DNA of 64,000 nt from GCA-002793235 sp965267355 (lineage in GTDB: Bacteria; Bacteroidota; Bacteroidia; Flavobacteriales_E; Vicingaceae): NCBI GenBank assembly GCA_965267355.1, contig OZ253956.1:1488001-1552000 (forward strand). The letters run 5' to 3'. Of this stretch, positions 8,136-18,800 are shown one piece after another. A model generated the notes under the pieces. The model saw only the letters and a list, made by a program, of their open reading frames with translations. It searched no databases and was not told the DNA's origin. The translations under genes and the position numbers were made by a program. Within the stretch, counting starts at the first letter, position 1; every line of letters begins with the position of its first letter.

Positions 8136-9068
8136 ATGCGAAAATTACTGCTATCATTAGTATTTGCATTGACTACTGCACTTTCTGGCTATAGCCAGTA
8201 TTATGTTGACTATGGTTTTTCTATAGGGGCTAGTAACTACCTTGGCGAAATTGGTGGTGGCTTTGGTCCAAGAAGGGGAGGCTTTGTTGATATGAAGCTA
8301 GATTATACTAGGTGGACTTTAGGTGGATTTTACAGGTATCGTGTTTCTCCAAAAATTGCTGTAAAAGGAGCTTTGAATTATATTCGTCTAAGTGCGGATG
8401 ATTCAAAAACGGATAATCCACATAGACGAGGGAGAAATCTTAGTTTTAAAAACGATATGTTCGAACTTACAGCTACAGGAGAGTTGTATATCTATAAAGT
8501 AAATGATGTTGGTAGAACAGGAAGATATTCTACAGATTTTAATCTCTACCTTTTTGGAGGAGCAGGTTTGTTTTATAGTAATCCTAAAGGACAACTAAAT
8601 TCTGGTGAATGGGTGGCATTGCAGCCATTACAAACAGAGGGTGTAGCATACAGTAAATTAAACTTTACAATTCCTGTTGGTATAGGGTTTTATTATACCA
8701 TAAACAGGAAGTACCGTCTTGGAATGGAAGTAGGGTGGAGAACTACTTTTACCGATTATATTGATGATGTGAGTACAGAGTATGTCGCGCATACTGATCC
8801 TACAACTGCAGCATTGGCTAATAAGAATAATCAAGCAGTAATTGATGAAATACATGCAGATAATCCAGGAGTGACTCCATTGCCTGAAACAACAACTTAT
8901 GAGCCAGGTGATAAAAGAGGAGATCCAGAGCATGATGATTCTTACATTTCAGCTACTATTAATTTTAGTTGGGCTATACGAGGGAGAAGTAAGTTTTATA
9001 GAGCCAAACACAGTTGGGTACTTGGTAAGAAAAGAAGAAGAAGAAGAAAATCTAGAGCTAAGTTCTAA
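8136..9068 (+). CDS. DUF6089 family outer-membrane beta-barrel protein
   Basis: A 310-residue protein with a signal peptide (MRKLLLSLVFALTTALSGYSQ) and DUF6089 features: FSIGASNYLGEIGG, GRNLSFKNDMFELTATGE, VALQPLQTEGVA and LGMEVGWRTTFTDYIDDVS. These Bacteroidota barrels are outer-membrane proteins, some linked with type IX secretion (PorG-like); that link is inference here. The C-terminus is unusual: after the last strand it ends with a strongly basic tail, KKRRRRRKSRAKF. It is a single-gene unit with its own promoter and a strong terminator 20 bp downstream. Confidence 0.8.
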   Translation: MRKLLLSLVFALTTALSGYSQYYVDYGFSIGASNYLGEIGGGFGPRRGGFVDMKLDYTRWTLGGFYRYRVSPKIAVKGALNYIRLSADDSKTDNPHRRGRNLSFKNDMFELTATGELYIYKVNDVGRTGRYSTDFNLYLFGGAGLFYSNPKGQLNSGEWVALQPLQTEGVAYSKLNFTIPVGIGFYYTINRKYRLGMEVGWRTTFTDYIDDVSTEYVAHTDPTTAALANKNNQAVIDEIHADNPGVTPLPETTTYEPGDKRGDPEHDDSYISATINFSWAIRGRSKFYRAKHSWVLGKKRRRRRKSRAKF

Positions 9069-9084
9069 TATTGAGAATAAATGT

Positions 9085-9116
9085 TAAAAAAGGGCAATTT
9101 TTATTGCCCTTTTTTA
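9085..9116 (+). terminator. Rho-independent terminator after the DUF6089 gene
   Basis: The hairpin AAAAAAGGGCAA-tttt-TTGCCCTTTTTT is followed by a T run. It lies 17 bp beyond the DUF6089 stop and upstream of the cysD promoter. Confidence 0.85.
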
Positions 9117-9151
9117 TTTTAAATCGTTTTAATATTTGAAAATACATTAAG

Positions 9152-9159
9152 TACATTTG
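9152..9159 (+). promoter_or_regulatory. -7 promoter box of cysDN
   Basis: TACATTTG matches TAnnTTTG and lies 22 nt before the cysD ATG at 9182, leaving a short leader. A TTTG at 9135-9138 is the nearest upstream element, but its spacing is shorter than usual. Confidence 0.4.
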
Positions 9160-9181
9160 AGCTTTATTTTTATTATAAGAT

Positions 9182-10087
9182 ATGCAATCATACAATTTAA
9201 CGCATTTACAAGAGTTAGAGGCTGAAGCTATTTATGTACTTAGAGAGGTAGCTGCTCAGTTTGAAAACCCTGCATTACTTTTTTCAGGGGGCAAAGACTC
9301 GATAATTGTTGCTCATATGGCTAAAAAAGCTTTTTGGCCAGGCAAAATACCATTCCCATTAGTTCATGTAGATACAGGGCATAATTTTCCTGAAACAATT
9401 GAATTTAGGGATAAGTTTGTAGAGAGTATAGGAGCTACTTTAGTTGTAGGTTCAGTTCAAAAATCTATTGATGATGGTAAAGTAGTAGAAGAAAAAGGGT
9501 ATAATGCAAGTAGAAATGGATTACAAACAGTTACTTTATTAGATACCATAGAAGAGAATAAGTTTGATTGTGCTATGGGTGGAGCGAGAAGAGATGAGGA
9601 AAAGGCCAGAGCTAAAGAAAGATTTTTTTCGCACAGAGATGATTTTGGACAGTGGGATCCAAAAAATCAAAGACCAGAGCTATGGAACATATTCAATGGT
9701 AGAAAACATATGGGGGAGCATTTTAGAGTTTTCCCAATTAGTAATTGGACAGAAATGGATGTTTGGCAATATATTTTGCACGAACAAATAGAGATTCCTT
9801 CAATATACTTAGCACATGAAAGAGATGTTTTTGTGAGGGATGGAGTGATTATGTCAACAACTGATTTCATTCAGCAAAGAGATACTGAACCTACCATTAG
9901 GAAAAAAGTTAGATTTAGAACTATTGGTGATGCAACTTGTACGGGTGCAGTTGAATCTGATGCGGATTCATTAGAAAAAATTATTGAAGAAGTTGCAGCT
10001 GCTAGAACTACAGAAAGAGGTACTAGATCTGATGATAAAAGATCTGAAGCTGCAATGGAAGATAGAAAAAAACAAGGATACTTTTAG
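9182..10087 (+). CDS. cysD: Sulfate adenylyltransferase small subunit CysD
   Basis: The small subunit of ATP sulfurylase makes APS from sulfate and ATP in assimilatory sulfate reduction. At 301 residues it has the standard length. The PP-loop SGGKDSII is at about residues 35-42, followed by FPLVHVDTGHNFPETIEFRD and the conserved GGARRDEEKARAKER segment. The C-terminus ends with the family pattern RGTRSDDKRSEAAMEDRKKQGYF. cysN starts 2 bp after its stop. APS kinase, PAPS reductase and sulfite reductase genes are not in this window. Confidence 0.96.
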   Translation: MQSYNLTHLQELEAEAIYVLREVAAQFENPALLFSGGKDSIIVAHMAKKAFWPGKIPFPLVHVDTGHNFPETIEFRDKFVESIGATLVVGSVQKSIDDGKVVEEKGYNASRNGLQTVTLLDTIEENKFDCAMGGARRDEEKARAKERFFSHRDDFGQWDPKNQRPELWNIFNGRKHMGEHFRVFPISNWTEMDVWQYILHEQIEIPSIYLAHERDVFVRDGVIMSTTDFIQQRDTEPTIRKKVRFRTIGDATCTGAVESDADSLEKIIEEVAAARTTERGTRSDDKRSEAAMEDRKKQGYF

Positions 10088-10089
10088 TT

Positions 10090-11355
10090 ATGGATACAAA
10101 CTCATATTTAGATATGGAACTTTTACGCTTCTCAACAGCAGGTAGTGTTGATGATGGTAAGAGTACACTTATAGGTAGGTTGCTTTATGATTCTAAATCA
10201 ATATTCGCTGATCAGTATGAAGCGATTGAAGAATCTAGTAAACGAAAGGGGGATGAAAATGTAAATCTTGCCCTGTTAACTGATGGGTTGAGAGCTGAGA
10301 GAGAGCAAGGGATTACTATAGATGTAGCTTATAGATATTTTGCAACCCCAAAGCGTAAGTTTATTATAGCAGATACACCCGGTCATATTCAGTATACACG
10401 AAATATGGTTACTGGAGCTTCAACATCTAACCTTTCAATTATATTAGTTGATGCAAGGCATGGTATGGTTGAACAAACATGTAGACATACTTTTATATCA
10501 TCTTTACTAGGTATTCCTCATGTTGTATTTTGCATTAACAAGATGGACTTGGTTGATTATTCTGAAGAAGTTTTTGAGAATATTAAAAATGATTTAGAAG
10601 CATTTTCATCAAAGCTTAATGTTAAGGATATTCACTTTGTTCCAATAAGTGCATTAAAAGGTGATAATGTGGTAAATAAATCAGAAAATATGGATTGGTA
10701 TCAAGGATCTACTTTGATGTATTTATTGGAGAATATTCATATTGGAAGTGATTATAATCACATTGATTGTCGCTTTCCAGTTCAGTACGTTATTAGACCT
10801 CAATCAGATAAATATCATGATTATAGAGGCTATGCTGGAAGAATAGCTGGAGGAGTTTTTAAACCTGGTGATGAAGTTGCTGTTTTACCCTCTGGATTTA
10901 CATCTAAAATAAAATCAATAGATACCGCTAACGGTTCTTTGGAAGAAGCTTTTGCTCCAATGTCTGTTACATTAACTTTAGAAGATGATATAGATGTAAG
11001 TAGAGGTGATATGATAGTGAGACAGAACAATCAACCAGAAGTTGAGCAAGATATTGATATTATGTTGTGTTGGCTAAATGAAAAGAAAATGGTGCCTAGA
11101 GGAAAATATGCACTAAAACATACTAGTAATGATGTTAGGTGTATCGTTAAAGAAGTGAGATATAAAGTTGATATTAATACTTTGCATCGTATTGAAGATG
11201 ATAAAGAGGTTAGTATGAACGAAATAGCAAGAGTAGCTATTAGAACAACAAAACCTTTATTATTTGATGAATATAATAGAAACCGTCAGACAGGTAGTTT
11301 GATCTTAATTGATGAAGCCACCAATGAAACTGTTGGTGCTGGAATGATAATATAA
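10090..11355 (+). CDS. cysN: Sulfate adenylyltransferase large subunit CysN (GTPase)
   Basis: The GTPase subunit of ATP sulfurylase drives APS synthesis by CysD. The translation-factor GTPase motifs are complete: GSVDDGKSTLIG (P-loop, about residues 17-28), DTPGH (about 95) and NKMD (about 151). Two beta-barrel domains follow, with RGYAGRIAGGVFKPGDEV near residue 250. At 421 residues it ends at the EF-Tu-like domains and lacks the C-terminal APS kinase fusion seen in NodQ/CysNC proteins. It is cotranscribed with cysD and ends at a strong terminator. Confidence 0.95.
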   Translation: MDTNSYLDMELLRFSTAGSVDDGKSTLIGRLLYDSKSIFADQYEAIEESSKRKGDENVNLALLTDGLRAEREQGITIDVAYRYFATPKRKFIIADTPGHIQYTRNMVTGASTSNLSIILVDARHGMVEQTCRHTFISSLLGIPHVVFCINKMDLVDYSEEVFENIKNDLEAFSSKLNVKDIHFVPISALKGDNVVNKSENMDWYQGSTLMYLLENIHIGSDYNHIDCRFPVQYVIRPQSDKYHDYRGYAGRIAGGVFKPGDEVAVLPSGFTSKIKSIDTANGSLEEAFAPMSVTLTLEDDIDVSRGDMIVRQNNQPEVEQDIDIMLCWLNEKKMVPRGKYALKHTSNDVRCIVKEVRYKVDINTLHRIEDDKEVSMNEIARVAIRTTKPLLFDEYNRNRQTGSLILIDEATNETVGAGMII

Positions 11356-11373
11356 CTGTTTATATAACAAAAT

Positions 11374-11408
11374 AAAAAAGGGATACAATTTGTGTATCCC
11401 TTTTTTAT
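11374..11408. terminator. Bidirectional terminator between cysN and the PorP-OmpA gene
   Basis: The hairpin AAAAAAGGGATACA-atttg-TGTATCCCTTTTTT has A runs on one side and T runs on the other. It can terminate cysDN on the plus strand and the convergent PorP-OmpA gene (stop at 11424) on the minus strand. Confidence 0.85.
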
Positions 11409-11423
11409 TTTGTTCACCTGATA

Positions 11424-12833
11424 CTATTCTATTAATCTAAACTCTACTTTTCTGTTCTTTGATCTATTGGCATCGTTTGTATTAGGAACAGTTGGTTTAC
11501 TATCCGATACTCCGGTAGCAGTAATCCTGTTAGACTCTATACCTTTTTGTATCATATATCGTTTAACATTTTCTGCTCTAGTAGTTGAAACAACTTCCTT
11601 TCTAAGATCAGATCCTTTATCACATGAGTGGCCTATAACTTCCACTTTTAAATCAGGGTATTTTTTCATCACATTCACCATGCTATTGATTTTAGCAATA
11701 GATGAAGGAGTCATATCTACACTTCCTAAACCAAAAGTAAATGAGTTATTAAAAAGTTGTTTTTCTTCATTTGAAGGACCTGGAACAGGTTCCACAACTG
11801 GTTCTGGTTCCGGAACTGGAGTAGGCTCTGGTTCAACAACTGGTTCAGGCTCTGGAGTTGGAGTAGGTTCTGGTTCAACAACTGGCTCTGGTTCTGGAAC
11901 AAATGCTGGAGCAGTAGATTCAATACTAGGCTCATCAGTTTTTTCTTTACAGAATGTTATTCCTAACATTATTTCGTGAGAACCAGAAGAATATGATGAA
12001 ATATTAGAACCAGCAAATTCATAAGCATAAGCAAGAATAAACATGTCTTGTAACCTTAACCTCATGCGTGCTAGCAAGCCTACATCTGTTCTATACCCTG
12101 CACCTATAGAAATTAAATTATTATATGTCGCCATCAAATTTCCGTCAAACTGGCTTATATTATTAACATTTCTCATCATACTTGAAGGTTCAATGCTCCA
12201 TTTTTCAGATACTTCCCAATCATATTTTGCAAATGCTGTAAAATGTCTATCAACACCAAAATTTCCAGCATCAGTACTTGCATTTGTTTCTAATACTTGA
12301 GGTACGGCAACACCAACTATAAATTTCTTGTAATTATAAATCAACCCAAATTCATTGTTGAAGGTCATACCACTTCTTGAACCAGTTACTAATTCATCCG
12401 TAGGGTCTTGAACAATAGCATCAGAAGTATTTATACTTACTTGATAAACACCCATTGATAAACCAACCCTTAAATTAGAATTTTCACCAAGTCCAATTCT
12501 ATATGAACCACTTAGATTTCCTGAAAATCGATTGATCATAGATGTTTGATCTAAAATGAAACCTCCACCTAAACCAAATCGTTTTCCAAATCCTTTATGG
12601 ATATCTAAATAATTAGTAGAAGGAGCACCCTCTACACCAACCCATTGAGTAATATGACCTAAATAAGCTTCTAAACAAGTAGGGTTATATCCTGCATATG
12701 CCGGATTGATATTAAAAATATTATCAGTGTATAGATTAGTTTGAGGCATTTGTTGTGCCTTAATACTAGTAGTTAAAACAATAATCCCAACTACTAATGA
12801 TAAAATATATTTTGCTTTTTTCATGATTTTCAT
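11424..12833 (-). CDS. PorP/SprF-family type IX secretion protein fused to an OmpA-like domain
   Basis: A 469-residue protein with three parts. After a signal peptide comes a PorP/SprF barrel (about residues 27-290: MPQTNLYTDNIFNINPAYAGYNPTC, LGHITQWVGVEGAPST, GFILDQTSMINR). Next is a Pro/Glu-rich linker with PEPEPVVEPEP repeats (about 305-352). Last is a C-terminal OmpA-like peptidoglycan-binding domain (about 355-469: VEVIGHSCDKGS, TTRAENVKRYMI, NRKVEFRLIE). PorP/SprF proteins are encoded next to type B T9SS substrates and tether or export them. This gene starts 11 bp after the giant CHU_C protein gene on the same strand. The OmpA domain would anchor the complex to the wall. MKKAKYIL, three codons in, is an alternative start. 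Confidence 0.9.
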   Translation of the reverse strand: MKIMKKAKYILSLVVGIIVLTTSIKAQQMPQTNLYTDNIFNINPAYAGYNPTCLEAYLGHITQWVGVEGAPSTNYLDIHKGFGKRFGLGGGFILDQTSMINRFSGNLSGSYRIGLGENSNLRVGLSMGVYQVSINTSDAIVQDPTDELVTGSRSGMTFNNEFGLIYNYKKFIVGVAVPQVLETNASTDAGNFGVDRHFTAFAKYDWEVSEKWSIEPSSMMRNVNNISQFDGNLMATYNNLISIGAGYRTDVGLLARMRLRLQDMFILAYAYEFAGSNISSYSSGSHEIMLGITFCKEKTDEPSIESTAPAFVPEPEPVVEPEPTPTPEPEPVVEPEPTPVPEPEPVVEPVPGPSNEEKQLFNNSFTFGLGSVDMTPSSIAKINSMVNVMKKYPDLKVEVIGHSCDKGSDLRKEVVSTTRAENVKRYMIQKGIESNRITATGVSDSKPTVPNTNDANRSKNRKVEFRLIE

Positions 12834-12844
12834 TTTTGTTGAAA

Positions 12845-15800
12845 TTATTTGTTTCTTAATATAGTTAATGGACCTTGAATAACTTCACCGTTGTGTTCTA
12901 TCACATAATAATAGGTTCCATCAGGTAAATCTTGACCATTATATGAGCCATCCCAGCTATTATCATAACTAGTTGTTTCATATAATTTAGTTCCCCATCT
13001 GTTATAAATCATAACAGGAGATCCTTCTAATAAACTAACATTAGTAATTATCCAGGTATCATTTTTACCATCATTATTAGGAGTCATCATATTACTAATT
13101 ACAAATGTTGTTGGAGTAGGAATTGTATCACAATTATCAACTATAACAGTTACACTTGCATTTGAATTACCACAAGGGGAAACTCCTGTTACTGTATAAG
13201 TATAAATACCAGCTATATCAATAGAAGGATCAAAAACTCCAGTTCCTGAGTTTAATGATGGAGACCAAGAGCCTCCAATATCAGCACTTCCGAGTAAGTT
13301 GAATAAATCAAATGCTGGATCTGTATCACAAACAGTTGTTGATGCAGAAGTACCCGCATTAGCAGGAGATACTATGTTAATACTAATAGTAACACTATCC
13401 TGACAAGGACCAGCAGGAGTTAAGTACTGAATGTTATAAGTACTACCCCCCACTTCATTAGCAATCGCTCCAGTGGTAGGATTAATCGTAGCCCCATCAG
13501 CTGGGTCAGGATTAAAGCTAAATGTACCACCAGGAGTATTAATTACCCCAGGTAAACCACCAGAACCTTCGCAGATGTCAGGATAAGTAAAAGTTGGATC
13601 ATCATTAGTTGTAATAGTCACGACCACATCAGCCGTATCATTAGCACAAGGAGCTGTACCTGTAACCACATACTGGTAAGTACCAGCAGCATTCGTAGCC
13701 GGGTCGAAAGTACCTTGGTCACCATTCGCCAATGCAGAAGGACCAATCCAAGTACCACCATTATCAGCAGCACCTAACAAATTGAATAAATCTGTAGCAG
13801 GCGAACTAGTACAAATAGATAAACTATTATCACTTCCAGCGTTAACAGGAGATACTATATTAATACTAATAGTAACACTATCCTGACAAGGGCCAGCAGG
13901 AGTTAAGTACTGAATGTTATAAGTACTGCCACCCACTTCATTAGCGATAGCTCCAGTGGTAGGATTAATCGTAGCCCCATCAGCTGGGTCAGGATTAAAG
14001 CTAAATGTACCACCAGGAGTATTAATTACCCCAGGTAAACCACCAGAACCTTCGCAGATGTCAGGATAAGTAAAAGTTGGATCATCGTTAGTTGTAATAG
14101 TCACGACCACATCAGCCGTATCATTAGCACAAGGAGCTGTACCTGTAACCACATACTGGTAAGTACCAGCGGTATTTGTAGCAGGATCAAATGTACCTTG
14201 GTCACCATTAGCAAGCGCAGAAGGACCAATCCAGATACCACCATTATCAGCAGCACCTAATAAATTGAATAAATCTGTAGCAGGTGAACTAGTACAAATT
14301 GATAAGTTATTATCACTTCCCGCATTAGCCGGTGTAACAATGTTAACACTAATAGTCACACTATCCTGACAAGGACCAGCAGGAGTTAAGTACTGAATAT
14401 TATAAGTACTACCACCTACTTCATTAGCAATAGCTCCAGTAGTAGGATTAATAGTAGCCCCATCAGCTGGGTCAGGATTAAAGCTAAATGTACCACCAGG
14501 AGTATTAATTACCCCAGGTAAACCACCAGAACCTTCGCAGATGTCAGGATAAACAAAAGTTGGATCATCATTAGCGGTTATTGTAACTACAATATCAGCC
14601 GTATCATTAGCACAAGGAGCCGTACCCGTCACAATATACTGGTAAGTACCAGCCGCATTCGTAGCTGGGTCAAATGTACCTTGGTTACCATTAGCCAATG
14701 CAGAAGGACCAATCCAGATACCACTATTATCAGCAGCACCTAACAAGTTGAATAGATCCGTAGCAGAAGCGCTAGCACAAATACCAAAGTTATTGTCCGT
14801 ACCTGCATTAGGAGCGGCATTAATAGTCACGACCACATCAGCCGTATCATTAGCACAAGGAGCCGTACCCGTCACAACATACTGGTAAGTACCAGCGGTA
14901 TTTGTAGCCGGATCAAACGTACCCTGATCACCATTAGCCAATGCAGAAGGGCCAATCCAAGTACCACCCGCATCAGGCGTACCGATAAGCGTAATCAAGT
15001 CAGTAGTACCATCACTAGAACAAGCCGTTAATGTATTGTCCGCACCCGCATTAGCAGCAGCATTAATGGTTATCACCACATCAGCAGTATCATTAGAACA
15101 AGGAGCTGTACCCGTAACCACATACTGGTAAGTACCAGCGGTATTTGTAGCCGGATCAAACGTACCCTGATCACCATTAGCCAATACAGAAGGGCCAATC
15201 CAAGTACCACCCGCATCAGGCGTACCGATAAGCGTAATCAAGTTAGTAGTACCATCACTAGAACAAGCTGTTAATGTATTATCTGCACCTGCATTAGCCG
15301 GTGTAACAATGTTAACACTAATAGTCACACTATCTTGACAAGCACCAGCAGGAGTTAAGTACTGAATATTATAAGTACTACCACCTACTTCATTAGCAAT
15401 AGCTCCAGTAGTAGGATTAATAGTAGCCCCATCAGCTGGGTCAGGATTAAAACTAAATGTACCACCAGGAGTATTAATTACCCCAGGTAATCCACCAGAA
15501 CCTTCACAGATGTCAGGATAAACAAAAGTTGGATCATCATTAGCGGTTATTGTAACTACAATATCAGCCGTATCATTAGCACAAGGAGCCGTACCCGTCA
15601 CAATATACTGGTAAGTACCAGCCGCATTCGTAGCTGGGTCAAATGTACCTTGGTTACCATTAGCCAATGCAGAAGGACCAATCCAGATACCACTATTATC
15701 AGCAGCACCTAACAAGTTGAATAGATCCGTAGCAGAAGCGCTAGCACAAATACCAAAGTTATTGTCCGTACCTGCATTAGGAGCGGCATTAATAGTCACG

Positions 15801-18800
15801 ACCACATCAGCCGTATCATTAGCACAAGGAGCCGTACCCGTCACAACATACTGGTAAGTACCAGCGGTATTTGTAGCCGGATCAAACGTACCCTGATCAC
15901 CATTAGCCAATGCAGAAGGACCGATCCAAGTACCACCCGCATCAGGTGTACCAATAAGTGTAATCAAGTCAGTAGTACCATCACTAGAACAAGCCGTTAA
16001 TGTGTTGTCTGTACCAGCGTTAGGAGCGGCATTAATGGTCACTACCACATCAGCCGTATCATTAGCACAAGGAGCTGTACCCGTAACCACATACTGGTAA
16101 GTACCAGCAGCATTCGTAGCCGGGTCGAAAGTACCTTGGTCACCATTCGCCAATGCAGAAGGACCAATCCAGATACCACCCGCATCAGGCGTACCGATAA
16201 GCGTAATCAAGTTAGTAGTACCATCACTAGAACAAGCCGTTAATGTATTGTCCGTACCTGCATTAGCAGCAGCATTAATGGTTATCACCACATCAGCCGT
16301 ATCATTAGCACAAGGAGCCGTACCCGTCACAACATACTGGTAAGTACCAGCGGTATTTGTAGCCGGATCAAACGTACCCTGATCACCATTAGCCAATACA
16401 GAAGGGCCAATCCAAGTACCACCCGCATCAGGCGTACCGATAAGCGTAATCAAGTCAGTAGTACCATCACTAGAACAAGCCGTTAATGTATTGTCCGCAC
16501 CCGCATTAGGAGCAGTATTAATGGTCACGACCACATCAGCCGTATCATTAGCACAAGGAGCTGTACCCGTAACCACATACTGGTAAGTACCAGCAGCATT
16601 CGTAGCCGGGTCGAAAGTACCTTGGTCACCATTCGCCAATGCAGAAGGACCAATCCAGATACCACCCGCATCAGGCGTACCGATAAGCGTAATCAAGTTA
16701 GTAGTACCATCACTAGAACAAGCCGTTAATGTGTTGTCTGTACCAGCGTTAGGAGCGGCATTAATGGTCACGACCACATCAGCCGTATCATTAGCACAAG
16801 GAGCTGTACCCGTAACCACATACTGGTAAGTACCAGCAGCATTCGTAGCCGGGTCGAAAGTACCTTGGTCACCATTAGCCAATGCAGAAGGACCAATCCA
16901 GATACCACCCGCATCAGGCGTACCGATAAGCGTAATCAAGTTAGTAGTACCATCACTAGAACAAGCCGTTAATGTATTGTCCGTACCTGCATTAGGTGGT
17001 GCTGTAATAGTTATCGCAACAGTATCAGCAGATGTACATCCTGCTGTACCAGTAATTGTCCATGCAAATTCATTTGTTCCTACAGCTAATCCAGTAACTC
17101 CAGAATTGAATGCAGCAGGAGTAGTAGGCGAACCACTACCAGATATTAATGACCACATTCCAGAATACGGGGAAGGGTCATTTCCTGCTAGTGTAGCAGT
17201 AGTACCTCCACATATATCTTGGTCAATACCTGCATTTGATGTAACAACATTTCCAACATTTATTGTAATGTAATCAGTAGTACATCCACCTGCGTTACAA
17301 GCTTCGAAACTAACAAAATAAGTTCCTGCTATAGAATATAAATGAGGAGGAGGGTTTTGTGCTGTAGAAAAATTACCGTCACCAAAGTTCCATAGCCATG
17401 AAGTAGCAGGGTCTCCTATTACAGTAGCATCAGTAAATGTTACTGTTAATGGTGCACAACCTGTAGAATCAGATGCATTTATGTCCGCTACAGGAGGGAT
17501 AACTGTACAATCAATAATTTCTACAAAATCTGTTTTGTTAAGTGTATTTGTACATCCAGGACCAATAGTTCCTACACGAATATTATCTATGTATAATAGA
17601 AATTCATCTGTTGAGTTATTTCTAAAAGCAATAAATACTGTTTGGCCAGCATAACTTGATAGGTCAACACTTCTAGTAGTTCTAAATGCATTTTCAGCTG
17701 TAACTGTTGTTAATACAGTGCTATAATTAGTAGTGTTAGCTGGTAATTGAGTTGTAGATATTCTTACTTCATAACCATCAGCAAAAACTGCATTAGCTGC
17801 TTCTGCATCCCACGTTAACATCTGGTTTGCAGGTAATGGACCAATTCCAGTAGTTAGCATCCAATCGTCTGCTTGTTGACCAGCTCCACTGTTCCATGAT
17901 GTGCTAACAGCTTCTGTGTTTCCATCACCATCAGCATCAATTGGTAACCAAGCTGTTGCATTACTACCCGTAAACGGAGGATTTACACCAGCATTAGGTG
18001 TAAAGGCATCGTTATTATACCTATCATAACCAGCAGGCCATCCCGATTCAAAATTTTCGAGATAGAATGTATCTATAGGTTGATACCCTAAGCTTGTTAC
18101 GGTTAATGTAGTATAATATAAACCAGGGGTACCATAAACGTGGTTTACGGTAGGTGAATTACCAGAAGATAGAACTGTACCATCACCAAAATCCCAGGTG
18201 TAATCTTGATACCCACTTACATTTGCGTTAAAATCAACACCAGGAGCACCTGCACATATTGGGTTTGCCTGAACTTTTGTAAATTCAGCATCAGGTGTAG
18301 GAGTGAAGTTATAAGGGATAATCCAAGATGTTGTATCAGCCCTACCACAACTATTAATTGCTGTAATTGTTAATGTGTCAGGCCCAGTACTTGTATATGT
18401 TCTTGGTATATTTCCAAGAGGTGAAGTCGTATTAATAGTAGTACCATCTGCAAAGGTATATGACATACCGGTTATGTCTGAATTGGAATAATCTGTATAT
18501 AAAACAGTATCATATATGGTAACATAGGTAGTATCACAATTTACAATTTCATCATAATATTGTACAGTTGGTAAAGGACTATATTCACCTAGCATTGGTA
18601 TTATAGCAGCATCAAAGTCAGCACCATATACAGTCAGAAAGTTTTCATATCCAAAACCACTTGTCCATATATGATTAGATGCATCTGTTTCACCTTGAGC
18701 TACTGGACAGCCAGGAGGTCCTAAACAAGATGTCATTACTACCAAGGTATCACTGGCTCCACCAGCGAAAATTTCTACCCCTACGTGAAAAAATGCGGTA

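Noticed and set aside
11726..11979. Open frames overlapping the Pro/Glu-rich linker of the PorP-OmpA gene on both strands.
   Set aside because: They result from the GAACC/GGTTC-biased repeat coding for PEPEPV; the products are low-complexity and match no family.
13130..16993. CRISPR-like array because of the regular 243-bp repetition.
   Set aside because: Units are far longer than CRISPR repeats, have no unique spacers, and are in frame within one protein with conserved residues.
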